A stretch of 64,000 nt of DNA. Source: Caulobacter sp. NIBR1757. Its GTDB lineage: Bacteria; Pseudomonadota; Alphaproteobacteria; Caulobacterales; Caulobacteraceae. The translations under genes and the position numbers were made by a program. The notes under the pieces were generated by a model, which worked only from the letters and a program-made list of their open reading frames with translations, ran no database searches and had not been told where the DNA came from. Shown here in pieces: positions 37,762 to 46,271 of this stretch (positions are counted from its first letter, which is position 1; the number at the start of each line of letters is the position of its first letter). The stretch lies in the NCBI RefSeq assembly GCF_027912495.1, contig NZ_CP115463.1, forward strand, positions 1,759,501 to 1,823,500, written 5' to 3'.

Positions 37762-38216
37762 GTGATCTCTCCCATCCGGTCGATCAACTCGCGCCACCAG
37801 TCGCCGTGGCGCTTCATGAAATAGCTGTTTTCCATGCCGTGCTTGGCGGCGTGTTCCTGCGGGACGCTATCCCAGCCGGTGTGGATGACGGTCACCCGCG
37901 TCTCCTCGCCGACCGCCTCGAAGGTCACCTCGACGTCGGTCATCTGCTCGGGCGTGAAGGTCGCCTGGCGCCAGCCGAAGGCCAGCCGGGCGCCCGGTTC
38001 CCAGGCGGTTACCCGGCCGACCTCGAACACCTTGCCGCTGGGCAGGCGCTCAACCAGCCGCTGCCCTTCCTCGAAGGCCATGACCCCCGGCGATCGGGGC
38101 GTGAAGGCGAACTCGGGGTTGGGCTTCCACCATAGGGAAATATCCCGGGTAAAAACCTCGAAGGCCCGCTGCGGCGTGGCTTTCACCCGGACGGAAATCA
38201 GCACCCGGCTGGCCAC
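37758..38216 (-). CDS. SRPBCC/AHSA1-like domain protein
   Basis: START-like hydrophobic-cavity domain. GTG 38216, six bases after AGGA, gives 152 residues. Typical elements are VRVKATPQRAFEVFTRDISLWW at the start, LAFGWRQATF in the middle and TRVTVIHTGWDSVP near the end. Such proteins often sit next to ArsR regulators and bind or protect small hydrophobic molecules. It is coupled to ArsR (3-bp gap) and to YjbR (GTGA overlap). Confidence 0.85.
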   Translation of the reverse strand: MASRVLISVRVKATPQRAFEVFTRDISLWWKPNPEFAFTPRSPGVMAFEEGQRLVERLPSGKVFEVGRVTAWEPGARLAFGWRQATFTPEQMTDVEVTFEAVGEETRVTVIHTGWDSVPQEHAAKHGMENSYFMKRHGDWWRELIDRMGEIT

Positions 38217-38218
38217 GC

Positions 38219-38548
38219 TCAGTCCTGCTCCAGATGCGCCTTGAACGCCGCCAGCTGGGCGCTCCACATCCGCTCGGTCTGTTCCAGCCAGCGCAGCAGA
38301 TCCATCATCGGCTCGGCCCTCAGGTGGTAGACACGGACCCGGGCGTCGAACTCCGGATGGCTTTCCTCCACGAGGCCGGAGCGCCGCAGGGTCTTCAGAT
38401 GCCGGCTCATGGCCGGCGGCGTCAGGCCCGCCGCCTCGGCCAGCTCGCCGGCCCGGCGCGGCCGCTCGCGCAGCAGCTCCACCACCTGGCGCCGGTGTGG
38501 ATCGGCGAGGGCGGCCAGGGTCTGGTCGAGGCGTGCCGCGGCTACCAT
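38219..38548 (-). CDS. ArsR family transcription regulator
   Basis: Winged-helix repressor of 109 residues: LDQTLAALADPHRRQVVELL, recognition helix region LTPPAMSRHLKTLRRSGLVEE, and a C-terminal dimerisation helix. There is no CxC metal-binding pair, so it is not a classical arsenic/metal sensor but of the type paired with SRPBCC proteins. It overlaps the upstream VOC gene by 7 bp. It probably acts on the inverted repeat at 39033-39055. Confidence 0.92.
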   Translation of the reverse strand: MVAAARLDQTLAALADPHRRQVVELLRERPRRAGELAEAAGLTPPAMSRHLKTLRRSGLVEESHPEFDARVRVYHLRAEPMMDLLRWLEQTERMWSAQLAAFKAHLEQD

Positions 38549-39012
38549 TCCTTGTAGACGGTCGTCTTCAGGCCGGTGTCCCTGTGCCAGTCCTCAGGCG
38601 TCTTGACCTCGACGGTCTGACCGAATGTCCAGATGTGGCCTTCCGGGTCTTTGCAGCGGTAGGTGCGGTCGCCGTAGAACTGGGTCTCCGGCTCGGCGAC
38701 GATCACCGCTCCGACGGCGCGGGCCCGTTCGCAGTGGGCGTCGATCGTATCCTGGGTGTCTTCCAGCTGGACATGGACCGTCTGGGTCATCAGGCCGCCG
38801 ATCGAGGCCGGGCTCTTGTGTTCCGCCGTCCACTCGTTGCCGACCATGACCGTGCCGGTGCCGAAGCGCATCTCGCTATGGCCGACATTTCCCTCATCGT
38901 CCTCGATCAGCAGGATGATCTCGAACCCGAAGGCGTCCTCCAGGAACTTCAGGGCCGCGCGCGCATCCTTGTAGACCACGGCGGAGGTGAGGGCAGGGCG
39001 TTTCCAGGCCAC
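38542..39012 (-). CDS. VOC family (glyoxalase-like) protein
   Basis: Vicinal-oxygen-chelate fold protein of 156 residues from GTG 39012 (GGAGT upstream). It has the two beta-alpha-beta-beta-beta modules, with ALKFLEDAFGFEIILLIED in the first and RTYRCKDPEGHIWTFGQTVE in the second. The family includes glyoxalases, resistance proteins such as those binding bleomycin, and DUF1428/PhnB-like proteins. It is first in the five-gene operon, so a role in binding or detoxifying a compound is likely but unproven. Confidence 0.85.
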   Translation of the reverse strand: MAWKRPALTSAVVYKDARAALKFLEDAFGFEIILLIEDDEGNVGHSEMRFGTGTVMVGNEWTAEHKSPASIGGLMTQTVHVQLEDTQDTIDAHCERARAVGAVIVAEPETQFYGDRTYRCKDPEGHIWTFGQTVEVKTPEDWHRDTGLKTTVYKEW

Positions 39013-39032
39013 GGCGATGACTCCTGTTGTCG

Positions 39033-39055
39033 TTTGGGTTAATATTTCACCCAAA
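39033..39055. promoter_or_regulatory. Putative ArsR operator of the VOC-ArsR-SRPBCC operon
   Basis: TTTGGGT-N9-ACCCAAA is a perfect 7-bp inverted repeat with an AT-rich centre (TAATATTTC), 21 bp upstream of the VOC start codon. The position fits the promoter of the operon that encodes its own ArsR regulator. Confidence 0.65.
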
Positions 39056-39073
39056 ACGCAACTAAGTCAATGT

Positions 39074-40300
39074 CTATCGCAATACGCCGCTCGGCAGCCG
39101 CCCATCCCCTTTCACCGGCGTCACTCCGACCAGCCGCGCCAACAGGACATAGACATCGACGTTGTCGAAGGTCCCGACTGTCGCGCCCGACCGCACGCCC
39201 GGCCCCCAGGCCAGGAACAGGGCCCGCATCTCGATGGCCGCGTTGTCATAGCCGTGCGCGCCGGTCATCTTCGTGGACGGCGGCCGCCGTGCCACCCCGG
39301 CCGTGTCGCTGATGAGCCAGCCGATGTCGGCCATGCAGACGATGGCCGGCACGCGGGCGTTGGTCCCGTAGGCCAGCCGCTTTGGCACATCGGCCTTGCG
39401 CCAGCAGGTCATGTGGTCGTGCTTCTTCAGGAGCAGCGCCTCACCCCGCGCCTCCTGGCCCGGCAGAAGATTGAAGCCGGCCGCCGGCCCGCCGGAGACC
39501 AGCTTCACGGCGCCTGGATCGGCGGCGTCGACGACGATCACCTGGCCGGGCGGGACCGGGGCCATGCCGTGGTCGGCGACGATGACGAGGTTGACCCTGC
39601 CGTCCAGGCCCCGCGCCTTCAATCCATCGAGCAGACGGGAAAGCGCGGTATCCACATCCTTGACCGCCGCCATGACCTCCGGCGTCCCCGGCGCGAAGCC
39701 GTGCCCGGCGGTATCGACGACGTCGAAATACAGGGTCGCGAACCCGGGCGTGAAACCCGGCTCGTCCAGCCATCCCAGCAGCACATCGACCCGTTGGGCA
39801 GAGGGCATGTCATGATCGAACTTCGACCAGCGGGTCGGCCGCACGCCCTGGATAGCTGCTTCCGAGCCCGGCCAGAACATGGTGCCGGTCTTGATGCCCG
39901 CGTTCTCGGCCGTCACCCACAGGGGCTCGGCCTGGTCCCACCAGCGCCGGTCGGTCACCGCCTCGGCCTTGCCCAGGCTGAAGGTTCCCAGCACCGGCAC
40001 GTCCATGTTGTTGTTGACGATGCCGTGGTGGTCCGGCCGCTTGCCGGTCACCAGGGTGTAGTGGTTGGGGAAGGTCAGCGACGGATAGGAGGGCCGCATG
40101 CCTCCCGACGCCACAACGCCTTCGGCCGCCAGCCGCGACAGGGTGGGGGCGTCCTTGACGGTCAGGTAGTCGGGTCGGAAGCCGTCGATCGAGACCAGGA
40201 TGGTCATGGGCCGGGGCCCTGGCTGCCGCGCCGGGGCGGTCGCGCAGGCGCTGACCACCAGGACGGCGATGACCGCCATCCAAACCTTCAAACGCCCCAT
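39074..40300 (-). CDS. ENPP-like phosphodiesterase (alkaline phosphatase superfamily)
   Basis: Two-metal hydrolase of the nucleotide pyrophosphatase/phosphodiesterase type acting outside the inner membrane. The 408-residue product has a lipoprotein signal (VLVVSAC, Cys19), the first metal Asp39 in SIDGFRPDY, the nucleophile Thr76 in SLTFPNHYTLVTG, further ligands in YFDVVDTAGHG and VADHGM, and the last His in GAHGYDN. All catalytic residues are present. Substrate (nucleotides, phospholipids or sulfated compounds) cannot be told. It is transcribed alone toward the VOC operon. Confidence 0.9.
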   Translation of the reverse strand: MGRLKVWMAVIAVLVVSACATAPARQPGPRPMTILVSIDGFRPDYLTVKDAPTLSRLAAEGVVASGGMRPSYPSLTFPNHYTLVTGKRPDHHGIVNNNMDVPVLGTFSLGKAEAVTDRRWWDQAEPLWVTAENAGIKTGTMFWPGSEAAIQGVRPTRWSKFDHDMPSAQRVDVLLGWLDEPGFTPGFATLYFDVVDTAGHGFAPGTPEVMAAVKDVDTALSRLLDGLKARGLDGRVNLVIVADHGMAPVPPGQVIVVDAADPGAVKLVSGGPAAGFNLLPGQEARGEALLLKKHDHMTCWRKADVPKRLAYGTNARVPAIVCMADIGWLISDTAGVARRPPSTKMTGAHGYDNAAIEMRALFLAWGPGVRSGATVGTFDNVDVYVLLARLVGVTPVKGDGRLPSGVLR

Positions 40301-40380
40301 GCTCAGCCCTCCTTGGCGACTCTATGGTCAGCGGCCATAGTCGCCCCTCACGACAGGCCGATGATGGCTTGGGAGCGTCC

Positions 40381-41262
40381 ATGAGTTTCGCCCTCCAGGC
40401 CATCGGCCTCAGCAAGACGTTCGGGTCCGGCGCCGGCGCGGTCAAGGCGCTCGACGACTTCAGCCTGGAGATTCCGCGCGGCGGGGTTTTCGGCGTTCTG
40501 GGCCCCAACGGCGCCGGCAAATCGACCCTGTTCCGCCTGGCGCTGGGCCTGATCAAGCCCACGGCCGGCGAGGTGCGGCTGCTCGAACAGCCGGCTGGCG
40601 ATCCGGCCGCCCTGCGCCGCATCGGCTCGATGATCGAGACGCCGCGCTTCCATCCCTACCTGACCGCCCGCGAGACGCTGGCCATGCTCAGCGCCCAGAG
40701 CGGCGTGGCTTCGCCCGACATCACCGGCTGGCTGGAGCGGGTCGGCATCGCCGAGGCCGCCGATCGCAAGACCAAGGGCTTCTCGGTCGGCATGAAGCAG
40801 CGGCTGGGCCTGGCCGCCGCCCTGATCACCCGGCCCGAGGCGGTGATCCTCGACGAGCCGACCAGCGGCATGGACCCGTCCGGCATCCTCGAGATCCGCG
40901 CCCTGATCCGCGAACTGGCCAACCGCGACGGCGTCACCGTCATCCTTGCGAGCCACCAGCTGGACGAGGTCCAGCGGGTCTGCAACCGGGTCGCCTTCCT
41001 GGCCAAGGGCAGGCTGACCGCCATCGAGGACCTCAGCCAGACCGAGGAACAGCTGCGCATCCTGGCCACGCCCCAGGCCGCCGTGCTCGACATCCTCGGC
41101 AAGCGCGGAACCGCCGACGGCGGTTACGTGCTGGCCGCCATCACCCGCGCCGAGGCGCCAGACCTGATCCGCGCCCTGGCCACCCGGGGCATCGACATCG
41201 TCGAGGCCCGCTGGGTCAGCGGCGATCTGGAACGGGCCTATCTCGTTCATACGGGGACTTGA
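40381..41262 (+). CDS. ABC transporter ATP-binding protein
   Basis: ATPase of an ABC-2-type exporter. ATG 40381 (GGGAG upstream) gives 293 residues: Walker A GPNGAGKST, Q-loop, signature FSVGMKQRLGLA (an FSxGM variant of LSGGQ), Walker B AVILDEPTSG and His switch ASHQ. The C-terminal extension of about 70 residues is common in exporters of the antibiotic/bacitracin type. Its stop is 6 bp from the permease start. Confidence 0.93.
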   Translation: MSFALQAIGLSKTFGSGAGAVKALDDFSLEIPRGGVFGVLGPNGAGKSTLFRLALGLIKPTAGEVRLLEQPAGDPAALRRIGSMIETPRFHPYLTARETLAMLSAQSGVASPDITGWLERVGIAEAADRKTKGFSVGMKQRLGLAAALITRPEAVILDEPTSGMDPSGILEIRALIRELANRDGVTVILASHQLDEVQRVCNRVAFLAKGRLTAIEDLSQTEEQLRILATPQAAVLDILGKRGTADGGYVLAAITRAEAPDLIRALATRGIDIVEARWVSGDLERAYLVHTGT

Positions 41263-41267
41263 GACCC

Positions 41268-42083
41268 ATGCTGATGGACGCCTTCAACGCCGAGCGCTTC
41301 CGCATGGTGCGGGACCGCGGCGCTATGTTCTGGGGGGTGATCTTCCCGGCCCTGTTCACCTTTGGCCTGGCCTTCCTCGAGACCCTGCTGGGCCTGCTGG
41401 TCAAGGGCGCGCCACCGACCACCAAGACCCTGAATCTGGCGCAGGCGGTTCTCCACGGCTTCAACTGGGCCAATGCCTTCCCGATCCAGCTGTTTGTCCT
41501 GCTGGGGGTCAGCGCCATGTTCGCGGCCGACTATCGCTGGGAAACCTGGCGGCTGCAGACGCCGAGAAACAGCCGCGCCAACCTGATCCTCGCGAAGTTC
41601 ATGGCCTACGCTCTCCTGGCCCTGGTCGCCCTGCTGCTGCTGGCCCTGGCCTCGGTGTTGGCCATCCTGCTGCGCGGCGTCCTGCTGGGCATGCCCTTCG
41701 CGCAGTTCGGCCAGGGCGTGACGCCGATCCTGCTGCTGCGCGGCCTGGCGGCCGGCTGGCTGGAGCTGATGGTGGTGGGGTCGATGGCGGCGTTGATCGC
41801 CATTGTGACCCGGTCGAACATGGCCGGGCTGCTGATCCCGGTCTTCATCTCGGCCGCCCAGTACATCGGCCTGGCCATCAAGCAGATCCATCCGGGCGTC
41901 GCCACGCCCGACCTTATCCTGGCTTTCCCCAACCTGGCCGCCCAGGTCCTGCGCGGCGACGCCCTGCCGCTGCACGAGCCGGGCAACTCCCTGTGGGCCC
42001 TGCTGGGGCTGACTTTCTGGGCCGTGCTGTTCGCCGTCGGGACCCTTGTGCTGTTCCGTCGCCAGGAACTCACCCGCGAGTAG
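41268..42083 (+). CDS. ABC-2 type permease
   Basis: Membrane partner of the preceding ATPase. ATG 41268 gives 271 residues with about six membrane helices and the long extracellular region typical of bacitracin/lantibiotic-type (ABC-2 subfamily 4) permeases. WETWRLQTPRNSRANLILAK is the usual cytoplasmic loop for ATPase contact. The two genes form a complete exporter; the cargo is unknown. Confidence 0.88.
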   Translation: MLMDAFNAERFRMVRDRGAMFWGVIFPALFTFGLAFLETLLGLLVKGAPPTTKTLNLAQAVLHGFNWANAFPIQLFVLLGVSAMFAADYRWETWRLQTPRNSRANLILAKFMAYALLALVALLLLALASVLAILLRGVLLGMPFAQFGQGVTPILLLRGLAAGWLELMVVGSMAALIAIVTRSNMAGLLIPVFISAAQYIGLAIKQIHPGVATPDLILAFPNLAAQVLRGDALPLHEPGNSLWALLGLTFWAVLFAVGTLVLFRRQELTRE

Positions 42084-42148
42084 CATTCCATTAAGCATGA
42101 CAGTGAGAGTCTACGGGCGTTATCGCGTTCCAGGACTTCGTTCAGCGC

Positions 42149-42445
42149 ATGCTCGCGCGTATCCGCCCCTACCTGCCGACGATCACCCTTCTGGGGCTGA
42201 TCGTGTATTTCGTGTTCCACGGTCTTACCGGGGAGCTCGGCTGGCTGTTGTCCAATCAACGGCGCGCGGAACAGACGCAGTTACACGAAAAGCTGAAGCT
42301 GACCCGGCAGGAGAGGATGGACCTCGAAGCCCGGGCTCGGCTACTACGCGATGGCAGCCTTTCGCGGGACCTTTTGGAAGAACGCGCGCGTTCAGTCCTA
42401 GGCTTCGCGGACCCAAGGGATTATGTGATCCGTCTGCAGCCCTGA
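42149..42445 (+). CDS. ftsB: FtsB/DivIC family septum protein
   Basis: Bitopic cell-division protein that joins FtsL and FtsQ at the division site. The 98-residue product has one membrane helix (ITLLGLIVYFVFHGL, residues 11-30) followed by a coiled-coil (QLHEKLKLTRQERMDLEAR) and the conserved end RSVLGFADPRDYVI. It lies upstream of pdhA, a common alphaproteobacterial position. Confidence 0.9.
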   Translation: MLARIRPYLPTITLLGLIVYFVFHGLTGELGWLLSNQRRAEQTQLHEKLKLTRQERMDLEARARLLRDGSLSRDLLEERARSVLGFADPRDYVIRLQP

Positions 42446-42523
42446 TCCGGGTCGATCTTTTCGCCCTGGCTCATGGTCCAGGGAAGGAAAAGGCCGCCGT
42501 GATAACGGTTCTGGGAGAAATGC

Positions 42524-43558
42524 ATGGCGCGGGCGACTAAGGCCAAGATATCGGGCAAGGGTTCTGACACCGGTGTCACGACCTCTGGCGGTTCGAGCCG
42601 CGAGACGCTGCTGAAATACTACAAGGACATGCTGCTGATCCGCCGCTTCGAGGAGCGGGCCGGCCAGCTGTACGGCATGGGCCTGATCGGCGGCTTCTGC
42701 CACCTCTACATCGGCCAGGAAGCCATCGCCGTCGGCATGGAAGCCATCCGCGTGAAGGGCGACCAGATCATCACCGGCTACCGCGACCACGGCCATATGC
42801 TGGCCGCCGGCATGGACGCGCGCGAAGTCATGGCCGAACTGACCGGTCGGGCCGGCGGCTCGTCCAAGGGCAAGGGCGGCTCGATGCACATGTTCTCGAC
42901 CGAGGCCGGCTTCTATGGCGGCCACGGCATCGTCGGCGCCCAGGTCAGCCTGGGCACGGGCCTGGCGCTGGCCAACAAGTACAAGGCCAACGGCAACGTC
43001 GCCTTCGCCTACTTCGGCGACGGCGCGGCCAACCAGGGCCAGGTCTACGAGAGCTTCAACATGGCTCAGCTCTGGGACCTGCCGGTCGTCTACATGATCG
43101 AGAACAACCAGTACGCCATGGGCACCTCGATCGAGCGCTCGGCGTCGGAAACCCACCTGCACAAGCGCGGCATCTCCTTCCGTATCCCCGGCGAGGAAGT
43201 CGACGGCATGGATGTCGAGGCGGTCGCCGAGGCCGGCGCCCGCGCCGCCGAGCACGCCCGCAGCGGCAAGGGCCCCTACATCCTCGAGATGAAGACCTAC
43301 CGCTACCGCGGCCACTCGATGAGCGACCCGGCCAAATACCGCACCAAGGAGGAGGTGGACGAGGTCAAGAAGACCCGCGACCCCATCGACCACCTGCGCG
43401 AAAAGCTGGACGCCGCCAAGGTGACCGAGGACGAGCTGAAGACAATCGACGCGGAGGTGAAGCGCATCGTCGCCGAGGCCGCCGAATTCGCCCGCACCTC
43501 GCCCGAGCCGGACGCTTCCGAACTCTACACCGACGTCTACCTGGAGGCGGCCGAGTAA
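42524..43558 (+). CDS. pdhA: Pyruvate dehydrogenase E1 component, alpha subunit
   Basis: With PdhB it decarboxylates pyruvate and passes the acetyl group to lipoate on E2. The 344-residue product has the TPP-binding motif [15 protein letters not shown] ending in an N ([10 protein letters not shown]) and the phosphorylation-loop-like [12 protein letters not shown] Gly/Ser-rich N-terminal tail of about 25 residues precedes the core. GGGAGAAA is a good ribosome site. The stop overlaps the pdhB start (TAATG). Confidence 0.98.
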   Translation: MARATKAKISGKGSDTGVTTSGGSSRETLLKYYKDMLLIRRFEERAGQLYGMGLIGGFCHLYIGQEAIAVGMEAIRVKGDQIITGYRDHGHMLAAGMDAREVMAELTGRAGGSSKGKGGSMHMFSTEAGFYGGHGIVGAQVSLGTGLALANKYKANGNVAFAYFGDGAANQGQVYESFNMAQLWDLPVVYMIENNQYAMGTSIERSASETHLHKRGISFRIPGEEVDGMDVEAVAEAGARAAEHARSGKGPYILEMKTYRYRGHSMSDPAKYRTKEEVDEVKKTRDPIDHLREKLDAAKVTEDELKTIDAEVKRIVAEAAEFARTSPEPDASELYTDVYLEAAE

Positions 43559-44958
43559 TGACCGATATCCTCATGCCCGCCCTGTCTCCGACCATGGAGG
43601 AGGGCACCCTCGCCAAGTGGCACGTCAAGAAGGGCGACACGGTCAAGGCCGGCGACGTCATCGCCGAGATCGAGACCGACAAGGCGACCATGGAGGTCGA
43701 GGCCGTCGATGAAGGCGTGATCGCCGACATCCTGGTCGAGGCCGGCGCCGAGAACGTCAAGGTCAACACCCCCATCGCCCGCCTGGAAGGCGAGGAGGGC
43801 GCTTCACCTGCGCCCGCGCCGGCCGAGGCGCCGAAGGAAGCGCCGAAGCAGGAAGCCGCCGGTGATCCGGAGAAGGCCCCGCCCGAAACCGCCAAGGCCC
43901 AGCCGGAAGGCGAGGGGCCCGCGCCCGTCACGCCCAAGGTCGAGCTGAAGGATCCCGAGATCCCGGCTGGCGCGAAGATGGTGAAGATCACCGTCCGCGA
44001 CGCCCTGCGCGACGCCATGGCCGAAGAGATGCGCCGCGACGACACGGTCTTCCTGATGGGCGAGGAAGTCGCCCAGTACCAGGGGGCCTACAAGGTCTCC
44101 CGCGAACTGCTCCAGGAGTTCGGCGACCGCCGCGTCATCGACACCCCGATCACCGAGCATGGCTTCGCCGGCCTTGGCGTCGGCGCGGCGATGGCCGGCC
44201 TCAAGCCCATCGTCGAGTTCATGACCTGGAACTTCGCGATGCAGGCCATCGACCAGATCATCAACTCGGCCGCCAAGACGCTCTACATGTCGGGCGGCCA
44301 GATCAAGTCGTCGATCGTCTTCCGCGGCCCCAACGGCGCGGCCGCCCGCGTCGGCGCCCAGCACAGCCAGGACTACAGCGCCTGGTACGGCCAGATCCCC
44401 GGCCTCAAGGTCGTCGCGCCCTACGACGCCGCCGACGCCAAGGGCCTGCTGAAAGCCGCCATCCGCGATCCCAACCCCGTCGTCTTCCTCGAGCATGAGA
44501 TGATGTACGGCGTCGAGTTCGACATCCCCGATGTCGAGGACTGGATCGTGCCGATCGGCAAGGCCAAGATCCGCCGCGAAGGCTCGGGCGTCACCATCAC
44601 CGCCCACAGCCGCATGGTCGGTCTGGCGCTGAAGGCCGCCGAGGAACTGGCCGCCGAGGGCATCGAGGCCGAGGTCATCGACCTGCGCACTATCCGCCCG
44701 CTCGACCATGAAACCATCGTCGAGAGCGTCAAGAAGACCAACCGCATCGTCTGCGTCGAGGAAGGCTGGGGCCCGATGGGCGTCGGCGCCGAGATCGTCG
44801 CCCGGGTGATCGAGCACGCCTTCGACTACCTCGACGCCCCGCCGCTGCGCGTCCACCAGGAAGACGTGCCGCTGCCTTACGCCGCAAACCTTGAGGCCCT
44901 GTCGCTGCCGTCGGTCGAGAAGATCGTCAAGGCGGCCAAGGCGGTGAGCTACAAGTGA
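43558..44958 (+). CDS. pdhB: Pyruvate dehydrogenase E1 component, beta subunit with lipoyl domain
   Basis: E1 beta subunit. The 466 residues begin with a complete lipoyl domain (lipoyl lysine Lys42 in ETDKATME), a Pro/Ala/Glu-rich linker to about residue 140, and then the transketolase-type beta core ([20 protein letters not shown] and [15 protein letters not shown]). An extra lipoyl domain on E1 beta is an alphaproteobacterial hallmark. The gene overlaps pdhA and, by GTGA, the unknown gene that follows. Confidence 0.98.
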   Translation: MTDILMPALSPTMEEGTLAKWHVKKGDTVKAGDVIAEIETDKATMEVEAVDEGVIADILVEAGAENVKVNTPIARLEGEEGASPAPAPAEAPKEAPKQEAAGDPEKAPPETAKAQPEGEGPAPVTPKVELKDPEIPAGAKMVKITVRDALRDAMAEEMRRDDTVFLMGEEVAQYQGAYKVSRELLQEFGDRRVIDTPITEHGFAGLGVGAAMAGLKPIVEFMTWNFAMQAIDQIINSAAKTLYMSGGQIKSSIVFRGPNGAAARVGAQHSQDYSAWYGQIPGLKVVAPYDAADAKGLLKAAIRDPNPVVFLEHEMMYGVEFDIPDVEDWIVPIGKAKIRREGSGVTITAHSRMVGLALKAAEELAAEGIEAEVIDLRTIRPLDHETIVESVKKTNRIVCVEEGWGPMGVGAEIVARVIEHAFDYLDAPPLRVHQEDVPLPYAANLEALSLPSVEKIVKAAKAVSYK

Positions 44959-45491
44959 CGAGTGCGCTCCAGGCATGGGAGGACCACTACCGTCCCCTCC
45001 TGGGGCGACGGTTGATGTCGCTCAGCTTCATGCCGCTTGCGTCAGGCGATACCCCGCAGGTGGTCGAGGCCCTCAAGAGCTCTCCGATCTGGTTTTCCGG
45101 CGCGGTGCGGCTGGACTTCGAGGGGGCTGATCCAACCTACCTGACCTGGACGGCCGCTCTGGATGGCTACCAGCTGGCGCCGTTCGCGGACATCACTCCC
45201 CAGTGGCATCCGTTCACGCTGGACAACGTTCATGCGTCGTTCGAGGGGCCTTGGGAAGACCTGCGGAATCGGATGCTGGATGGCGTGAGCGTCTTTACGA
45301 TGCCGGACATTCCCGATCAGAGCGCCGTCGCCGCCGAGTTCCGGTTATCATCTGAGGGGTCTGCCACCCGCAGCCTGTGGATCGGCACGTCCCACGAAGA
45401 TCAGCCCTGCGACGGGGACGATCTGATCGTTTCGGTCGACATCGCCCTCTCTGGTTCCGAGCCGATGGTTGGCCTGGGGCAGATTCAATGA
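44955..45491 (+). CDS. Hypothetical protein, 178 aa, inside the pdh operon
   Basis: Unrecognised. GTG 44955 overlaps the pdhB stop, and its own stop overlaps the next start by ATGA, so it is translated with the operon. The protein is soluble and rich in Trp and acidic residues, with no signal peptide or clear motif (for example [20 protein letters not shown]). Codon use matches the neighbours. No link to pyruvate dehydrogenase is known. Confidence 0.7.
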   Translation: MTSALQAWEDHYRPLLGRRLMSLSFMPLASGDTPQVVEALKSSPIWFSGAVRLDFEGADPTYLTWTAALDGYQLAPFADITPQWHPFTLDNVHASFEGPWEDLRNRMLDGVSVFTMPDIPDQSAVAAEFRLSSEGSATRSLWIGTSHEDQPCDGDDLIVSVDIALSGSEPMVGLGQIQ

Positions 45492-45895
45492 CCGCGATGT
45501 CCTGGCATGCTGGCGGCTGCCACTGCGGCGCCGTGCGTTTCGAGGCGGCCATGCCGGCCGTTGTCGAGGCGCAGAGCTGCAATTGCTCGATGTGCCAGAA
45601 AGTCGGCTTCGTGCATGTCATCGTGCCGGAAAGCCGCTTCCGTCTGACCAGCGGCGCCGACGCCATCACGACCTACACATTCAATACCGGCGTGGCGCAG
45701 CACACCTTCTGCAAGGTCTGCGGCGTCAAGGCCTTCTACCGCCCGCGCTCCAACCCGGACGGCTGGTCGGTCAACGCCCGCTGCCTGGACGACCTCTCCG
45801 GCATCGACCTGCGCATTGAAGCCTTCGACGGCCAGAACTGGGAGGCGCACGGCGCGTCCCTGGCCCACCTCAGCCATGAGAGCGCCCATGCCTGA
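45488..45895 (+). CDS. GFA family (CENP-V/formaldehyde-activating-like) zinc protein
   Basis: Small zinc-binding protein of the GFA family, whose founder helps glutathione react with formaldehyde; most members have no tested function. ATG 45488 gives 135 residues. The zinc cysteines are GGCHCGAV, NCSMCQKVG and FCKVCGVK. It overlaps the preceding unknown gene by ATGA and lies within the pdhB-pdhC gap. Two other GFA genes occur at 55180 and 57116. Confidence 0.88.
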   Translation: MTAMSWHAGGCHCGAVRFEAAMPAVVEAQSCNCSMCQKVGFVHVIVPESRFRLTSGADAITTYTFNTGVAQHTFCKVCGVKAFYRPRSNPDGWSVNARCLDDLSGIDLRIEAFDGQNWEAHGASLAHLSHESAHA

Positions 45896-46226
45896 GATCA
45901 CCTTCGACGACTTCCTGAAGGTCGACATCCGGGTCGGCGAGGTGATCGCCGCCGAGCCCTTCCCCGAGGCCCGCAAGCCGGCCATCAAGCTGCGCATCGA
46001 CTTCGGCGGCGATATCGGCGTCAAGAAGTCTTCGGCCCAGATCGTCAGGAACCATCCGCCTGAAAGCCTGATCGGCCGCCAGGTGCTGGCGGTGGTCAAC
46101 TTCCCGCCGCGCCAGATCGGGCCCTTCATGTCCGAGGTCCTGACCCTCGGCGTGCCCGACACCGACGGCGAGGTCATGCTGATCGGCCCCGACCGCCCCG
46201 TCCCCATCGGCGGAAGGCTCTACTGA
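45888..46226 (+). CDS. csaA: CsaA-like tRNA-binding-domain protein
   Basis: Stand-alone EMAP/Arc1p-type tRNA-binding (OB-fold) domain, related to CsaA, which has chaperone-like activity in export. ATG 45888 gives 112 residues with FDDFLKVDIRVGEVIAAEPF, RIDFGGDIGVKKSSAQIV and VNFPPRQIGPFMSEVL, close to CsaA length. An in-frame ATG at 45876 is also possible. It overlaps the GFA gene by 8 bp. Confidence 0.9.
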   Translation: MPEITFDDFLKVDIRVGEVIAAEPFPEARKPAIKLRIDFGGDIGVKKSSAQIVRNHPPESLIGRQVLAVVNFPPRQIGPFMSEVLTLGVPDTDGEVMLIGPDRPVPIGGRLY

Positions 46227-46271
46227 TGCGCCTTTCCCAGTTCCAAAGCAGAGCCAACAACGAGCCGCGCC

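Noticed and set aside
36179..39055. Reading the Tet-type MFS operon as an antibiotic resistance island
   Set aside because: Codon use and GC content match the chromosome, there are no mobile-element marks, and the MFS family is broad. Only a general efflux role is supported.
44955..46226. Transposon insertion within the pdh operon
   Set aside because: No inverted terminal repeats, transposase or target duplication; genes are joined by tight overlaps, as in a settled operon.
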